Shown: positions 35,001-43,072, numbered from the stretch's first letter. The stretch: DNA of 64,000 bases from Micromonospora sp. HM5-17 (GCF_003762835.1 NZ_RJWA01000001.1:496001-560000), one strand, 5' to 3'. The notes: generated by a model from the sequence alone, not told the origin. Program-made: numbers and translations.

Positions 35001-35210
35001 CGCGGCCTCGGTCCCGCCGGCCGAGCCGCGGATCAGGATCGACCGCTCCTCCTGGCTCGCCGCCGCGACGGCGCTCCGGGCGCCCGAGTCGACGACGGTC
35101 CGGCCGTAGCTCGCGAGCCCGGTGAGCAGGGCGGTGGCGATCAGGGTCGCCCCGGTCGCGGCGAGGAGGAGACCTGTCGCCCCTCGGGCGCGCCGAAACA
35201 CCAGCCGCAT
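32004..35210 (-). CDS. FtsX-like ABC permease, very large (1068 aa)
   Basis: This is the first gene of the exporter operon, 49 bases ahead of the second permease. It has the same doubled architecture: helix at 13-32, large outside domain, helix cluster around 290-400 and 430-560, second outside domain, and three C-terminal helices near 930-1050 with the conserved RRxxELAVLRTLG turn that couples FtsX domains to the ATPase. The start is an ATG with GGGAGC nine bases upstream. Pairing of two non-identical giant permeases suggests a heterodimeric pump. Confidence 0.88.
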   Translation of the reverse strand: MRLVFRRARGATGLLLAATGATLIATALLTGLASYGRTVVDSGARSAVAAASQEERSILIRGSAGGTEAALTERDAAMRARFADGLAGVPTSVSTAGLAAGRQLSGPTGTAVPDDDGVVFASVVFLDDLATHADLVAGAWPQPDGRPVQAALAEPVARILRVGVGDQIPITDRVTRQVTRVTVVGVWAPRDARDPYWRLVPDVLTGVTPGSATYGPLVVDRADFLTHFVANASVAWLLEPDLTRATVATLDRLATAAQELGTKLPEEVGLGSSGLATARIDRLAERLARADLVGRSALVTPMLLVVVLGGYALLLVALLLTEQRRGETALLRARGAGRGQLAGLAVREALLVVLPAAALAPPLAALLTRLADQMPVLTGAALHLRPRLDPVTWLIAGLAAAGCLLAMLGPALRRGGTYVGELAARSRPSRRTVAQRAGVDVALVALAMLGWFQLRQYSSPLAAGGAGTLAIDPLLATAPTAGVLAGAVLALRGLPPLARLVERVADRRSWTATTFGMWQAGRRPHAGPVLLLALAVAVSTLAWCLAATSAESLADQADHQVGTDLRLVEASGEAPPERADQLAGLPEPARILPAWRDELRLGADGEPTEMLALTAAAAGPVVRYRADLADGDPGRLFTNLAAAAVTAPLTGLPADARRLTGRITTASASDGLEFPVRSVAVVVDAVGAYRRVPLGESGNGTPLRFDVELPARGGPLRLAGFLVEGVAPPNFKLDWHLADLGTRAEGQAAVRLPLRDPGSWRVVTRGGAADPATAGDGTLRARYAPPPATTSWLRSTLPLSFAIVPAAAPGPVPVVATADALAALGMTVGGETTLTLAGAAVPVRVVGRTAAVPGVPTSAALLVDLPSLGTRLFHEHGLLRAPQEWWVATGPDDAAATARQAATFDGLRVLDRSAVAAQARSDPYGVGARVALFGAALGAILLATVGIGVDIRATARRRITELAVLRTLGAGFRTLTRALLVEQGFLAGLGVLVGLVVGIGVAAAMAPLTILTPSAQRPVPAPLLEIAWLPVGGTALLLLLVALGLSGLTAVTLPGRLSAAQARIGEDR

Positions 35211-35544
35211 CGTGTCGCTGCTCCCCGCCGACCAGGGGGCGCCGGATGACCGCCCCTCATGGGTGCTGGGCGCGCGAGGTGGCCGAAAAGGTTGGCGGGC
35301 TGTGGATCTGATCCGTCAGTCGTACCGGATTTGTGACCTTCTGCAGCCTCGGTCGATACCGAATCGTTGCGCGGTCGCAACCGCCGGCCGGGCGGCCGGC
35401 GTACCCGTCGTCGCGGCGTGGCCACCGCCGCCCGGGCGCGACGGCCCGGCGGGGCGTTTCGAGACAGGCGGCGGGTGGCACACACAGCGCCGTGGCAGCG
35501 GCCCCAGGGGAGGAGCCGCTGCCACGGCTGGCCGGCGGCGCCGG
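35211..35544. other. Intergenic region upstream of the exporter operon
   Basis: It holds the exporter promoter and, on the other side, the terminator of the calcium-repeat gene (35489-35528). An inverted repeat, GTTGCG-N4-CGCAAC at 35366-35381, is a possible operator. No gene is supported. Confidence 0.5.
35489..35528 (-). terminator. Hairpin terminator of the calcium-repeat gene
   Basis: A 14-bp perfect stem (GCCGTGGCAGCGGC and its complement) with a 12-nt loop starts 17 nt downstream of the stop codon at 35545. Confidence 0.75.
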
Positions 35545-35793
35545 TCAGGCGGTCGGTGGATGGCCCCCGTCTCCGTCCACCACCGTCTCCGGCCGACTGT
35601 CCTCGTCGGCGTCGACCATGGTGATGTCGACCCTGCCGTCGCCGTCGGTGTCGAACTGGAACAGGTCGGCCTTGCCGTCGCCGTCGGTGTCGACGACCCA
35701 GACGTCGGTCCGACCGTCCTGGTTCGCGTCCGCCTGGAGTAGTTCGATCCGTTCGTCACCGCGGGTGTCCACGGTCTCCTGCGTCTCGCTCAT
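35545..35793 (-). CDS. Small acidic protein with four calcium-loop (DxDxDGxxD) repeats
   Basis: From the ATG at 35793 the product is 82 residues. After about 23 residues it consists of four 13-residue units fitting D-x-[DN]-x-D-G-x-x-D-x-x-x-x (for example DTDGDGKADLFQF), the last one degenerate. Each unit has the ligand spacing of an EF-hand or thrombospondin type 3 calcium loop, but without flanking EF helices. There is no signal peptide. It is a small paralogue of the next gene upstream, from which it is separated by 152 bases. Confidence 0.75.
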   Translation of the reverse strand: MSETQETVDTRGDERIELLQADANQDGRTDVWVVDTDGDGKADLFQFDTDGDGRVDITMVDADEDSRPETVVDGDGGHPPTA

Positions 35794-35945
35794 CTGCTGC
35801 CCTTCCGTCGGATGGCGTTCGGCCCAGGCCCGAACACTCGGTCTCCGCGCCGACCGGACTCGTCCGGCAGCTCTCGGACCCGAGTACCGACTGTGCCATC
35901 CCGCACTCCCCGACGTGGTCCCGCCGGGATCGGCGGGCACCCCGG

Positions 35946-36578
35946 TCAGCTGGTGACGTACGGATTGGCGTCCTGGTCCTGGAAGCTGACCTGGTCGATG
36001 GTGCCGTCCTGGTCGGTGTCGACCAGGAGCCGGTCGCTCTGCCCGTCCTCGTCGAGGTCGATCCGGACGGTGTCAGGGCGCCCGTCGTAGTTCTCGTCCG
36101 AGGCCCACACGTCCGCCTGGCCGTCGTGGTCGCTGTCCAGGACCACCTGGTCCACCACGCCGTCGTGGTTGCGGTCCAGGGTGACCGAGTCGATCCGGCC
36201 GTCGTCGTTGGTGTCCTCGAGCACCTGGTCGACCCGACCGTCGAAGTTGGTGTCGCGCTCGACGGTGTCGATCCGGCCGTCCCAGTCGGTGTCCCGGTAG
36301 CTGACGTCGGCGGTCCCGTCGCCGTTGGCGTCGACCTGCACCTGGTCGACGTAGCCGTCGCCGTCGAGGTCGGTGTCCAGCCGGGTGGAACCGTCGGCGT
36401 AGTGCGTCTCCACGGAGGTCACCGCCGGCGGCTCGGCCGGCTCCGACCCGTCGGACAGCAGGTCGGCCAGCGGGTCCGGCGTGAGATCTGCCGCGCCGAG
36501 ACCCTCGGTCCCGTTGACGGGCAGCTCCTGCCCAGCAAGGTCGTCACCCAGCATCGTGGGGTCACCGTCGAAACTCAT
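35946..36578 (-). CDS. Acidic protein of ten tandem 13-residue calcium-loop repeats
   Basis: The ATG at 36578 follows GGGAGGAA and gives 210 residues. Residues 1-65 are acidic and Pro-rich. The rest is ten consecutive units of exactly 13 residues, consensus D-x-[DN]-x-D-G-x-x-D-x-V-x-x, such as DTNFDGRVDQVLE. The period is strict, with no insertions, and the final dozen residues form a cap. Loops of this type bind calcium in thrombospondin type 3 and dockerin modules. No secretion signal is visible, so it is either cytoplasmic or exported by a leaderless route. Function unknown. Confidence 0.8.
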   Translation of the reverse strand: MSFDGDPTMLGDDLAGQELPVNGTEGLGAADLTPDPLADLLSDGSEPAEPPAVTSVETHYADGSTRLDTDLDGDGYVDQVQVDANGDGTADVSYRDTDWDGRIDTVERDTNFDGRVDQVLEDTNDDGRIDSVTLDRNHDGVVDQVVLDSDHDGQADVWASDENYDGRPDTVRIDLDEDGQSDRLLVDTDQDGTIDQVSFQDQDANPYVTS

Positions 36579-36868
36579 GCCGTTCCTCCCCGTATCGACT
36601 GCGCTCCGGCGTTCCACCGGGCATGGCAGTCAGGCTAGGCCGACGGCCGCGACGACGACTCCCGGAAGTGTGCCAGTCCGCCCGGTGCCGGCCGGCGGAG
36701 CGTCTGCCCAGGACCGACCGTCGCTGGTCGCCGGCTCTGGGGGCAGCACAGGCCGCTGACGCCGGACCGCCGCCGCGGGGTCGCGGGACTACCCGTGCCG
36801 GGCCGCCGAGCTGCCGACGCCGGGCAGCGGGGCTGCGGGCCACCGGATCGGGCGCCCGGGGGTGGTCG

Positions 36869-38230
36869 TTACTGGTCGATGCTCATCCCGGCGGCGGCGA
36901 GCGCCTGGATCACCCTCGCCGACTCGCCGTAGCCGATGACCAGGACGGCGTCGGCGCCGAACTGCTTGATCTCCTGCGCCCCGGCCGTGAAGTCGACCGG
37001 TGGGGCATCCTGGCCCGCCGGCGGCTCGTACGTGAAGAGCTTGAGCTGGTCCGGGCCACCGTGCCCGGCGCGCTCCAGCTCGGCCCGGACGTGGGCCTGC
37101 AGGCCCTCGCCGTAGGAGTCCTTCCGGGCCACCACGGCGATCTTGCGGGCACCGTCCCGGAGGATCATGTCCGCGAGCGCCCGGCCCTGCAGGATGTCCG
37201 AGGGTGCGGTACGGAAGTAGAGACCCTTGTCCTCGACCGTGCTGAGCCCCGCGTCGGTGTTGCTCGGGGAGAAGAGCACCACCCCGGCGCGGACGATGTC
37301 GGGCAGCACCGCCCGGGAGATGCCGGAGCCACCGGCGCCGATGATGACGTGCACGCCGTCGTCGACGTGCCGGGCGACCGTCGCCTTCGCGATGGCCGGG
37401 TTCGTCCCGTCGTCACCGTCGATCCAGACCACGTCCTTGCCGAGCACCCCGCCGGCGTCGTTGACGTCCTTCAGGGCGAGCTTCACGGCGGCCGCCATCG
37501 GCGGGTACGCCAACGCCAGGTCACCGGTCCGGGGCAGCAGACCGCCGAGCTTCAGTGGGGCTCCGCTGGTCCGTACGACCTGCGGGGTCTGCCGCTTCGG
37601 CGCCGGCGGCTTCTGGACGCTGGCGGCGGACTCGTCGCCGGCGCCGAGAAACTCGGTCTTGCCCTCGTCGAGCTGGCTGTCCATCCCGAAGTGCAGGGTG
37701 GCGTAGCTGGCGGTGGAGGGCTCCCCGGCGTCGGTGAAGCCGGCTCGGGTCAGCGAGGCACCCCGGTAGGCGACGTCCACCCCGTCCCGGGCCAACTCCA
37801 GGCACCGCGCGATCGAGTCGCAGCGCTCGCCGCCGTTGGTGACGCCGACGATGTGCTTGGCGATCTCGGTCGGCTCCGTGGTGCCGGCGAGCTGGGCGGC
37901 GATCGCGGTGATCGCGACCGCGTCGTACGACTCCGCGGCGTACACGTAGTCGGAGAGTTTCGGGTCGATGCGGTGCAGCCGCTGCTTGAAGTCCTCGGAG
38001 AGCCGGGTCAACGGTGTCGTGCCCTTCATGCCCCTGAGCAGCCCGGCCTGGTCCCCGAACTCCTTGGCGAAGGAGTTCTGCATGTTGCCGTCGGAGCCGT
38101 ACAGGTGGACCTGGGTCGGCGTGGCCTCCCCGGCCGGGCCCTCGTCGCCCGATCCGCAGCCGGCCAGCAGCAGCGCGGCGCAGGCGGTGACGGTCAGCGC
38201 GACGGGCCGCGGGCCGCGTGATACCAGCAT
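36869..38230 (-). CDS. Lipoprotein, circularly permuted type I periplasmic-binding protein (branched-chain amino acid-type)
   Basis: GAGGAAGGA precedes the ATG at 38230. The 453-residue protein has a lipobox LAGC with Cys25. Its parts occur in swapped order: residues 41-190 (YGSDGNMQNSF, GMKGTTPLTRLSEDF, YAAESYDAVAITAIAAQLAG, ASYATLHFG) match the end of a LivJ-type binding protein, then a roughly 35-residue Pro-rich linker, then residues 226-453 (LKLGGLLPRTGDLA, DVNDAGGVLG, VVLFSPSNTD, ARKDSYGEGL, VIQALAAAG) match its beginning. All elements of one domain are present once. No permease or ATPase genes are adjacent. The ligand is unknown. Confidence 0.82.
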   Translation of the reverse strand: MLVSRGPRPVALTVTACAALLLAGCGSGDEGPAGEATPTQVHLYGSDGNMQNSFAKEFGDQAGLLRGMKGTTPLTRLSEDFKQRLHRIDPKLSDYVYAAESYDAVAITAIAAQLAGTTEPTEIAKHIVGVTNGGERCDSIARCLELARDGVDVAYRGASLTRAGFTDAGEPSTASYATLHFGMDSQLDEGKTEFLGAGDESAASVQKPPAPKRQTPQVVRTSGAPLKLGGLLPRTGDLALAYPPMAAAVKLALKDVNDAGGVLGKDVVWIDGDDGTNPAIAKATVARHVDDGVHVIIGAGGSGISRAVLPDIVRAGVVLFSPSNTDAGLSTVEDKGLYFRTAPSDILQGRALADMILRDGARKIAVVARKDSYGEGLQAHVRAELERAGHGGPDQLKLFTYEPPAGQDAPPVDFTAGAQEIKQFGADAVLVIGYGESARVIQALAAAGMSIDQ

Positions 38231-38401
38231 CGGGTCGTCCTTCCTCCCCGGAGATCCGTTGCGCACCTTAGCGCGCCCTGGTAGGAGACGTAGGTGGCGG
38301 GCGAACCGCCGTCGTCTACCGATGGGTAATACCATCCGGGCCAGATGGTGGGCGAGGGATTCGTCGGACGCGGCTTGACCGGGCGGCATACTCTTCCGCA
38401 C

Positions 38402-38791
38402 GTGACGGACGTACCGCGCCAGACGCTCGACGACGCCGCCGCGGTGCTGAAGTCCGCGCTGGCAGGGGACAGCGACGGCGTGGTCGGCACGTTCGACGCG
38501 GTGGTCGACCGGGCCGGGGTCGCCGGGGCGTACGAGGTGGCCTGGTGCCTGGCCGCGACGATGGTCGGGGACGGTGTCCCCCAGGGCACCTGGACGCTCG
38601 ACTTCCCCGGCATCGACGAGGCGCGGTACGACGCCCGCTGGGTGGCCTGGTTCGTGAGCGCGTACGCCAACGCCGACGTTGACACCGGCGAGGCGCTCTT
38701 CGGCGCGGCGATCGCCGACGGGCAGTTGCCGGAGTGCCTGCTCACCCTTGCCGGCTCCGCCGTCGCCACACTGCGTCACCGCGCCCGGTAG
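38402..38791 (+). CDS. Conserved hypothetical protein (129 aa)
   Basis: The GTG start gives a soluble, Ala-rich, probably all-helical protein: TLDDAAAVLKSALAGD at the start, EVAWCLAATMVGD in the middle, and WVAWFVSAYANAD toward the end. I do not recognise a family of known function. It is divergent from the permuted lipoprotein and precedes the FUSC gene by 200 bases. Confidence 0.65.
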   Translation: MTDVPRQTLDDAAAVLKSALAGDSDGVVGTFDAVVDRAGVAGAYEVAWCLAATMVGDGVPQGTWTLDFPGIDEARYDARWVAWFVSAYANADVDTGEALFGAAIADGQLPECLLTLAGSAVATLRHRAR

Positions 38792-38992
38792 CCGGCCGGG
38801 TTGCCGGTCCACCGGCCCGCCCGAGCAGCGGGCCGCGTTGAACGTCCAAGAGTACCCCGTCATCGACGTGCATCATTTCATATCGCCGTCGAGAGCGGTC
38901 GTGGCCGCGGCGCCGTCCCCGGTGGGGCCGCCTCGGTGGCGCCCGGTCGCCGCAAAGTCCCGCCCCGCGGGCGGCCGGAGTGAGAGGGTGTG

Positions 38993-41266
38993 ATGTCGGG
39001 CGGTCTGCCGCAACCGGTGACGCCGCCGCCCGGATCTGGCCTTCCTCGTACGGAGGCCGAGCGTGGCGGGAGCAGCAGGGGAGCCATGACCAGGACCGGC
39101 GTCGGGCGCTGGCTGCACCGACGGGATCCGGGGTACACCGTCCTCCGTCGCGGGCTCCGGCTCAGCGTGATCGCCGCGGCCGGACTCTTCGGCGGCACCT
39201 ACGGGCTCGACGACCCCGTGCTGGGGCTCTACACGCTCTTCGGCGCGATCGCCACCGGATACGTCTCGACCCTGCCCGGCGGCCCCACCGAGCGGGCCCG
39301 CGCCCTGCTCGCCGCGCTGCCACTGGCGCTGTTCCTGGTCACCCTCGGCAGTCTCCTGGCCGTGAACACCTGGGCGGCGGCGGTCGGGATACTGGTGGTC
39401 GGCTTCACCGTCGCGTTCGCCCGGGTCGGTGGTCCCCGGATCCTCGGGCTCGCCACCGGACTCCAGCTCTTCTTCATCGCGGCGTCCTTCCCGCCGTACC
39501 AGCCGGCGAGCCTGCCGTCCCGACTCGGCGGGGTGACGCTCGGGATCGGGCTGCTCGCCGTCACGAATCGGCTGCTCTGGCCGGAGCCGGCGCCGCCCCG
39601 CTACCGCGACCGGCTCGGCGAGGGCGCCATCGCGCTGGCCCGACACCTCCACCTCCTCGCGGATCTGCCGTCCGGCCGGCGGGTCGACCGCGCGGCGCTG
39701 GACCGGCGGCGGGCGGACGCCCACGCGGCGGTGGAGGCCACCTCGATGGCGCGGCTCGCCCCGACCGAGCGCCCGGTCTCGGCCGGCCGTCGGGACCGGG
39801 CGCTGCGGCACGCCGCCCTCCTGCTCCGGCAGCTGTCGGACGAGGTGAGCCAGGTGACCGACCTGGTCGCCGACCGGCCGGACGACGAACTCGCCCGGCT
39901 ACTGCGCCGAACGGCCGCCGTCCTCGGCGCCGCCGGCCGGACCCTCATCGGCGCGCCGGCGCCGATCGGAGCCGACGAGCTGGCCGGGTTCGAGGCCCAG
40001 ATTCGGCGGGTGTTTGGCGAGCCCCCGCCCGGACCGGACGACGCGGCCGGGGACGCGGCGTACCTCCGCGTCGTGGCGATCGCCCTGCGGCTGGCCGAGA
40101 ACGCCCACGCGTTCGGCATCGCCGCCCGGATCGCCGCCGGCCGCGCCGGAGCGCCGCCGGCCGGGGAGCGCGGGTGCGACCAGTTCGGGTACGCCCACCA
40201 GTCCTGGCCCGCGCTCTACTGGCAGCAGTTCCGGCCGCACCTGACCACCCGCTCGGTCTTCTTCCAGGGCGCGGTGCGGGTCGCGCTGGCGCTGACCGCC
40301 GCCCGGATCGTCGCCGGCTTCCTGCACCTGAACCACGGCTTCTGGGTGCTGCTGGCGATCCTCACCCTGATGCGGACCTCCGCCGCCGACACGAGCCGGG
40401 CACTCCGGCCCGTCCTGCTCGGCACGGTGCTCGGCGCCGCTGCCGGCACCCTCCTGTTGATCACGGGCGTCCGGCCGATCGAGCTGGCCATCCTGCCGAT
40501 TGTCATGGTGTTGACGTTCTCGGTCGGCCCCCTGCTCCACCAGACCTGGGGTCAGGCGCTCTTCACGGTGCTGTTCGTCCTGGTGTTCGCGCAGGTCGGC
40601 CCGGCGGACCCCCAGCTCGCCGGCACGCGGCTGCTGGACGTCGCGCTCGGTGCGGCCATCGGGGTGGCCGCCGGGGCACTGCTCTGGCCACGGGGCGGCG
40701 GCGGGGAACTCCGCCGCTCCGTTGTCCAGTACCTCGAAGCGAGCGCGGTGGTGGCCGAGGAGGTGGTCAGGGCGCTGGCGGGGCGGCCAGCCGGCGCCGA
40801 CGCGAGGGGAACGGCGTGGCACCGGATGGTGCTCGCCGACGCGTCGTTCCTGGTCTACCGGGCCGAGCGGCACAACCGGGGACTGCCGTCGGTCGACTGG
40901 TCGGCGGCGTTGAGCACCGCGCACTTCCTGCACGCCGGCGCGCTTGCCCGGCTGCGGCGCGGGCCTGCCGCGCGGCTGACCGGGACGGCCGGCGCGGCCG
41001 GCGAGCTCACCGAGTACGCCCGGCGGGTACGCCGGGACTACGTCGATCTCGCGCAGCAGTTGTCCACCGACCGCCTGTACCGGCGCGTACCGGGCGCGCC
41101 GCCGCCGGACGACGTCGCGCGGTGGGTGCAGGCGGTGGCGTGCGCGGGTGAGCCCCGGTCGGCCGCGTTGAACCTGGTGGACGTCGCGGCATGGCTGACC
41201 TACGCCGCCGGCAGCCTGGACCGGATCCAGCTTCTCGACGACGATCCCGGCACCCGGGGCCGCTGA
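38993..41266 (+). CDS. FUSC-family membrane protein
   Basis: About 757 residues, with two bundles of membrane helices (about 55-200 and 420-560) separated by a long helical cytoplasmic region and followed by a helical C-terminal domain, the layout of the FUSC (fusaric-acid resistance/aromatic acid exporter, YccS-like) family. The segment FWVLLAILTLMRTSAADTSRALRPVLLGT near 443 is the family's conserved core. The start is uncertain: GTG 38990, ATG 38993 and ATG 39086 are all in frame, and the family alignment would allow the last. It probably exports aromatic or amphipathic compounds. Confidence 0.85.
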   Translation: MSGGLPQPVTPPPGSGLPRTEAERGGSSRGAMTRTGVGRWLHRRDPGYTVLRRGLRLSVIAAAGLFGGTYGLDDPVLGLYTLFGAIATGYVSTLPGGPTERARALLAALPLALFLVTLGSLLAVNTWAAAVGILVVGFTVAFARVGGPRILGLATGLQLFFIAASFPPYQPASLPSRLGGVTLGIGLLAVTNRLLWPEPAPPRYRDRLGEGAIALARHLHLLADLPSGRRVDRAALDRRRADAHAAVEATSMARLAPTERPVSAGRRDRALRHAALLLRQLSDEVSQVTDLVADRPDDELARLLRRTAAVLGAAGRTLIGAPAPIGADELAGFEAQIRRVFGEPPPGPDDAAGDAAYLRVVAIALRLAENAHAFGIAARIAAGRAGAPPAGERGCDQFGYAHQSWPALYWQQFRPHLTTRSVFFQGAVRVALALTAARIVAGFLHLNHGFWVLLAILTLMRTSAADTSRALRPVLLGTVLGAAAGTLLLITGVRPIELAILPIVMVLTFSVGPLLHQTWGQALFTVLFVLVFAQVGPADPQLAGTRLLDVALGAAIGVAAGALLWPRGGGGELRRSVVQYLEASAVVAEEVVRALAGRPAGADARGTAWHRMVLADASFLVYRAERHNRGLPSVDWSAALSTAHFLHAGALARLRRGPAARLTGTAGAAGELTEYARRVRRDYVDLAQQLSTDRLYRRVPGAPPPDDVARWVQAVACAGEPRSAALNLVDVAAWLTYAAGSLDRIQLLDDDPGTRGR

Positions 41267-41342
41267 CGCGGCGCACGGCGGCTGGCACCCTGGGCGATGG
41301 TCCACCCGTCCGGGGCGGTTGCCGGCCCGCCGGGGGCGGTGA

Positions 41343-41861
41343 TCAGTCCCGAGCGCTGGCCCGGACCGTCGCGGCGTACCGGGTGAGCAGCTCGTGCCAG
41401 CCGGCGGTGAGGGCCGTACGGTAGCCCTCCGCGGCCTCGCCGTGCCGGTCGAAGTCGCGGTGCTCCACCTCGACCAGGGTGGTGCCGTCGGCCTTCGGGT
41501 CGAACCGCACCTCCACCACGCTGCATCGGGCAGGGTCGGGGACCGGGGCGCGGTCCGGCCCGATCTGCCAGGTGAAGACCAGGCGTCGCGGTGGCCGCCA
41601 GTCCAGCACCCGTCCCCAGTCGGTGCGGAACCCGTGGGGGCCGATCTCGTACGCCATGCCGCCGACGCCGGGCTCGATGCCGATCGCCGTGAGCGCCTCC
41701 GGCCCCGACCACGTGTACTCCTTCACCCACCAGTCGGAGAGCCGCCGGGTGAAGACGCGGAAGGCTCGGTCAGCCGGACCCGGGACGTGCAGGCTGCTGC
41801 GCACCGAGTACGCCTTCGACTCCTGCCGGACGTCGGCGGTGTTCGTGGCCTCTTGTCCCAT
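41343..41861 (-). CDS. SRPBCC (START/Bet v1-like) domain protein, AHSA1 type
   Basis: The 172-residue protein shows the AHSA1/SRPBCC pattern: VRSSLHVPGPADRAFRVFTRRLSDWW at the start, GRVLDWRPPRRLVFTWQIG in the middle, and GTTLVEVEHRDFDRHGEAAEGYRTAL then GWHELLTRY at the end. These helix-grip proteins bind hydrophobic ligands or assist other proteins; many are encoded beside ArsR regulators, but none is here. Confidence 0.88.
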   Translation of the reverse strand: MGQEATNTADVRQESKAYSVRSSLHVPGPADRAFRVFTRRLSDWWVKEYTWSGPEALTAIGIEPGVGGMAYEIGPHGFRTDWGRVLDWRPPRRLVFTWQIGPDRAPVPDPARCSVVEVRFDPKADGTTLVEVEHRDFDRHGEAAEGYRTALTAGWHELLTRYAATVRASARD

Positions 41862-42064
41862 AGGCCCGGACGATACCGGCTGGATTCTGGCCGTGCACCT
41901 GATGCGCGGTGGACGGTCGATCCGTGCGCCGAGCGGTATTTCCGCTGCTTGGACCGGGCCGCGTCGACGGTGGCGCCGGAGTCGGAAGGCGACCCGGACG
42001 TACCCGCAGAAACCGCTCGGCGGGCTCGGCCGGCACCGCTCTGGACGGCCGGGAGCAGGGCCGG

Positions 42065-42303
42065 ATGACTCCGCGGCTTGGGGAGCACGTCCGGTTCGTC
42101 GGACCGGACCTCGCGTTCATCGTCCGGCCGAGCTGCATCATCAAGAAGGGCAGCAGGAGTGCAAGCTCGGGCTCCCTCTCCCGGAACACAACGTGCTGCG
42201 CAAACGGCACGGAGTGTGGTTGCAGACCTCGTTCCAGAACACCCGCGTGCAGCCGCTGCCGGAGGAACCGACACCGAACGACGCCGCTCACCGGAATTGG
42301 TGA
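42065..42303 (+). pseudogene. Frameshifted small gene (about 79 aa if joined)
   Basis: Two frames with strongly coding-type third positions abut: 42065-42148 reads GEHVRFVGPDLAFIVRPSC and 42148-42303 reads ECKLGLPLPEHNVLRKRHGV in the next frame. A minus-one shift, or one missing G in the run at 42148-42150, joins them into a continuous 79-residue product rich in charged and aromatic residues. The cause could be a real inactivating deletion, a sequencing error in the G-run, or programmed slippage. I do not recognise the family. Confidence 0.5.
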
Positions 42304-42347
42304 GCGGGATCCGTGGGTGTCGGTGAGACCCGTGATCGGGATGTGGT

Positions 42348-42385
42348 GCGGGCCCCGACTCCTTGCCGGTGGAGTCGGGGCCCGC
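42348..42385. terminator. Strong hairpin, probable terminator
   Basis: A 15-bp perfect stem (GCGGGCCCCGACTCC and its complement) with an 8-nt loop. It lies 44 nt after the frameshifted gene and 92 nt beyond the end of the convergent three-gene operon, so it could serve both. Confidence 0.75.
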
Positions 42386-42477
42386 TGTGCCTGCCTCCGG
42401 GGCATGGGTCGGGCCTGCCCATCCCGGAGGCTTCGCCTCGTCCGTGCTGGGAGGGGCGGCGCGGGGGCGCGGCCGGC

Positions 42478-42678
42478 TCAGCCGCCGTCACCCCGGTTCG
42501 GGTCCAGGGTGGGAGTGGTGGTCTTCGGCGGATGGTCGTCCGGACGCGGGCACGAGCAGGTGACCGTCACGAACTGGAGGCCGTCCCAGACCTTCATCTC
42601 ACCGTTGCAGTCATGTGCTCCGTCGCCGTGGTAGTCGGCGAGGTAGCACGGCAGGCAGGTCGGCTTCTCGTCGGTCAC
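42478..42678 (-). CDS. Small Cys-rich hypothetical protein (66 aa)
   Basis: The GTG start overlaps the preceding stop by four bases (GTGA). The product has five cysteines, CLPC, then DCNGEMKVWDG, then CSC, suggesting a small metal-binding fold, and a Pro/Thr-rich end. Family unknown. It is the last of three overlapping minus-strand genes downstream of an XRE regulator, an arrangement typical of small accessory modules in actinomycetes. Confidence 0.6.
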   Translation of the reverse strand: MTDEKPTCLPCYLADYHGDGAHDCNGEMKVWDGLQFVTVTCSCPRPDDHPPKTTTPTLDPNRGDGG

Positions 42679-42830
42679 CGGTCCGCTCCCGGGACGCGCA
42701 GCCAGCGGCGCGCGCCGCGGCGGGGCCGGTCTGGCACGGCAGTCCAGCCGGCGACCGGTTGGGGGCCGCCGGTGAGCCGGTAGTCCCGGACGGCGTCGCG
42801 CCGTAGCCGGGTCCAGATCCAGGTCAGCAT
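42675..42830 (-). CDS. Small basic hypothetical protein (51 aa)
   Basis: It starts at an ATG within the end of the upstream gene and stops within the start of the next, so all three are translationally coupled. The peptide begins MLTWIWTRLRRDAVRDYRL and is strongly basic with no clear membrane helix. Family unknown. Confidence 0.5.
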   Translation of the reverse strand: MLTWIWTRLRRDAVRDYRLTGGPQPVAGWTAVPDRPRRGARRWLRVPGADR

Positions 42831-43072
42831 CGGCCGCCCCCGGTTCGGTACTGGCGGGCCTGCCCGTACGTCACCAGCGGCAGCCCGTCGATCCGGGTCG
42901 GCCCGGTCCACGCCATCTGCTGCCGGTCGCGCTCCTCACGCTGTTGGCGGGCCAGCTCGATGACCCGCTGCCGGGCGGCCTCCACCTCAACCATGTCCTG
43001 CTCCCGCGCCGCGTGCTCGACCTCGACGGTACGCCGCCGTCGGCGGCTCTCCCACCACGCCCTGATACCCAC
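42824..43072 (-). CDS. Small coiled-coil hypothetical protein (82 aa)
   Basis: The GTG at 43072 has GGGAGG close upstream; a GTG six bases earlier is the alternative. The sequence starts with a Trp/Arg-rich stretch, then a charged helix rich in Glu, Arg, Gln (about 15-50, coiled-coil-like), and ends GLPLVTYGQARQYRTGG. It is the first gene of the three-gene operon. Family unknown. Confidence 0.55.
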   Translation of the reverse strand: MGIRAWWESRRRRRTVEVEHAAREQDMVEVEAARQRVIELARQQREERDRQQMAWTGPTRIDGLPLVTYGQARQYRTGGGRC

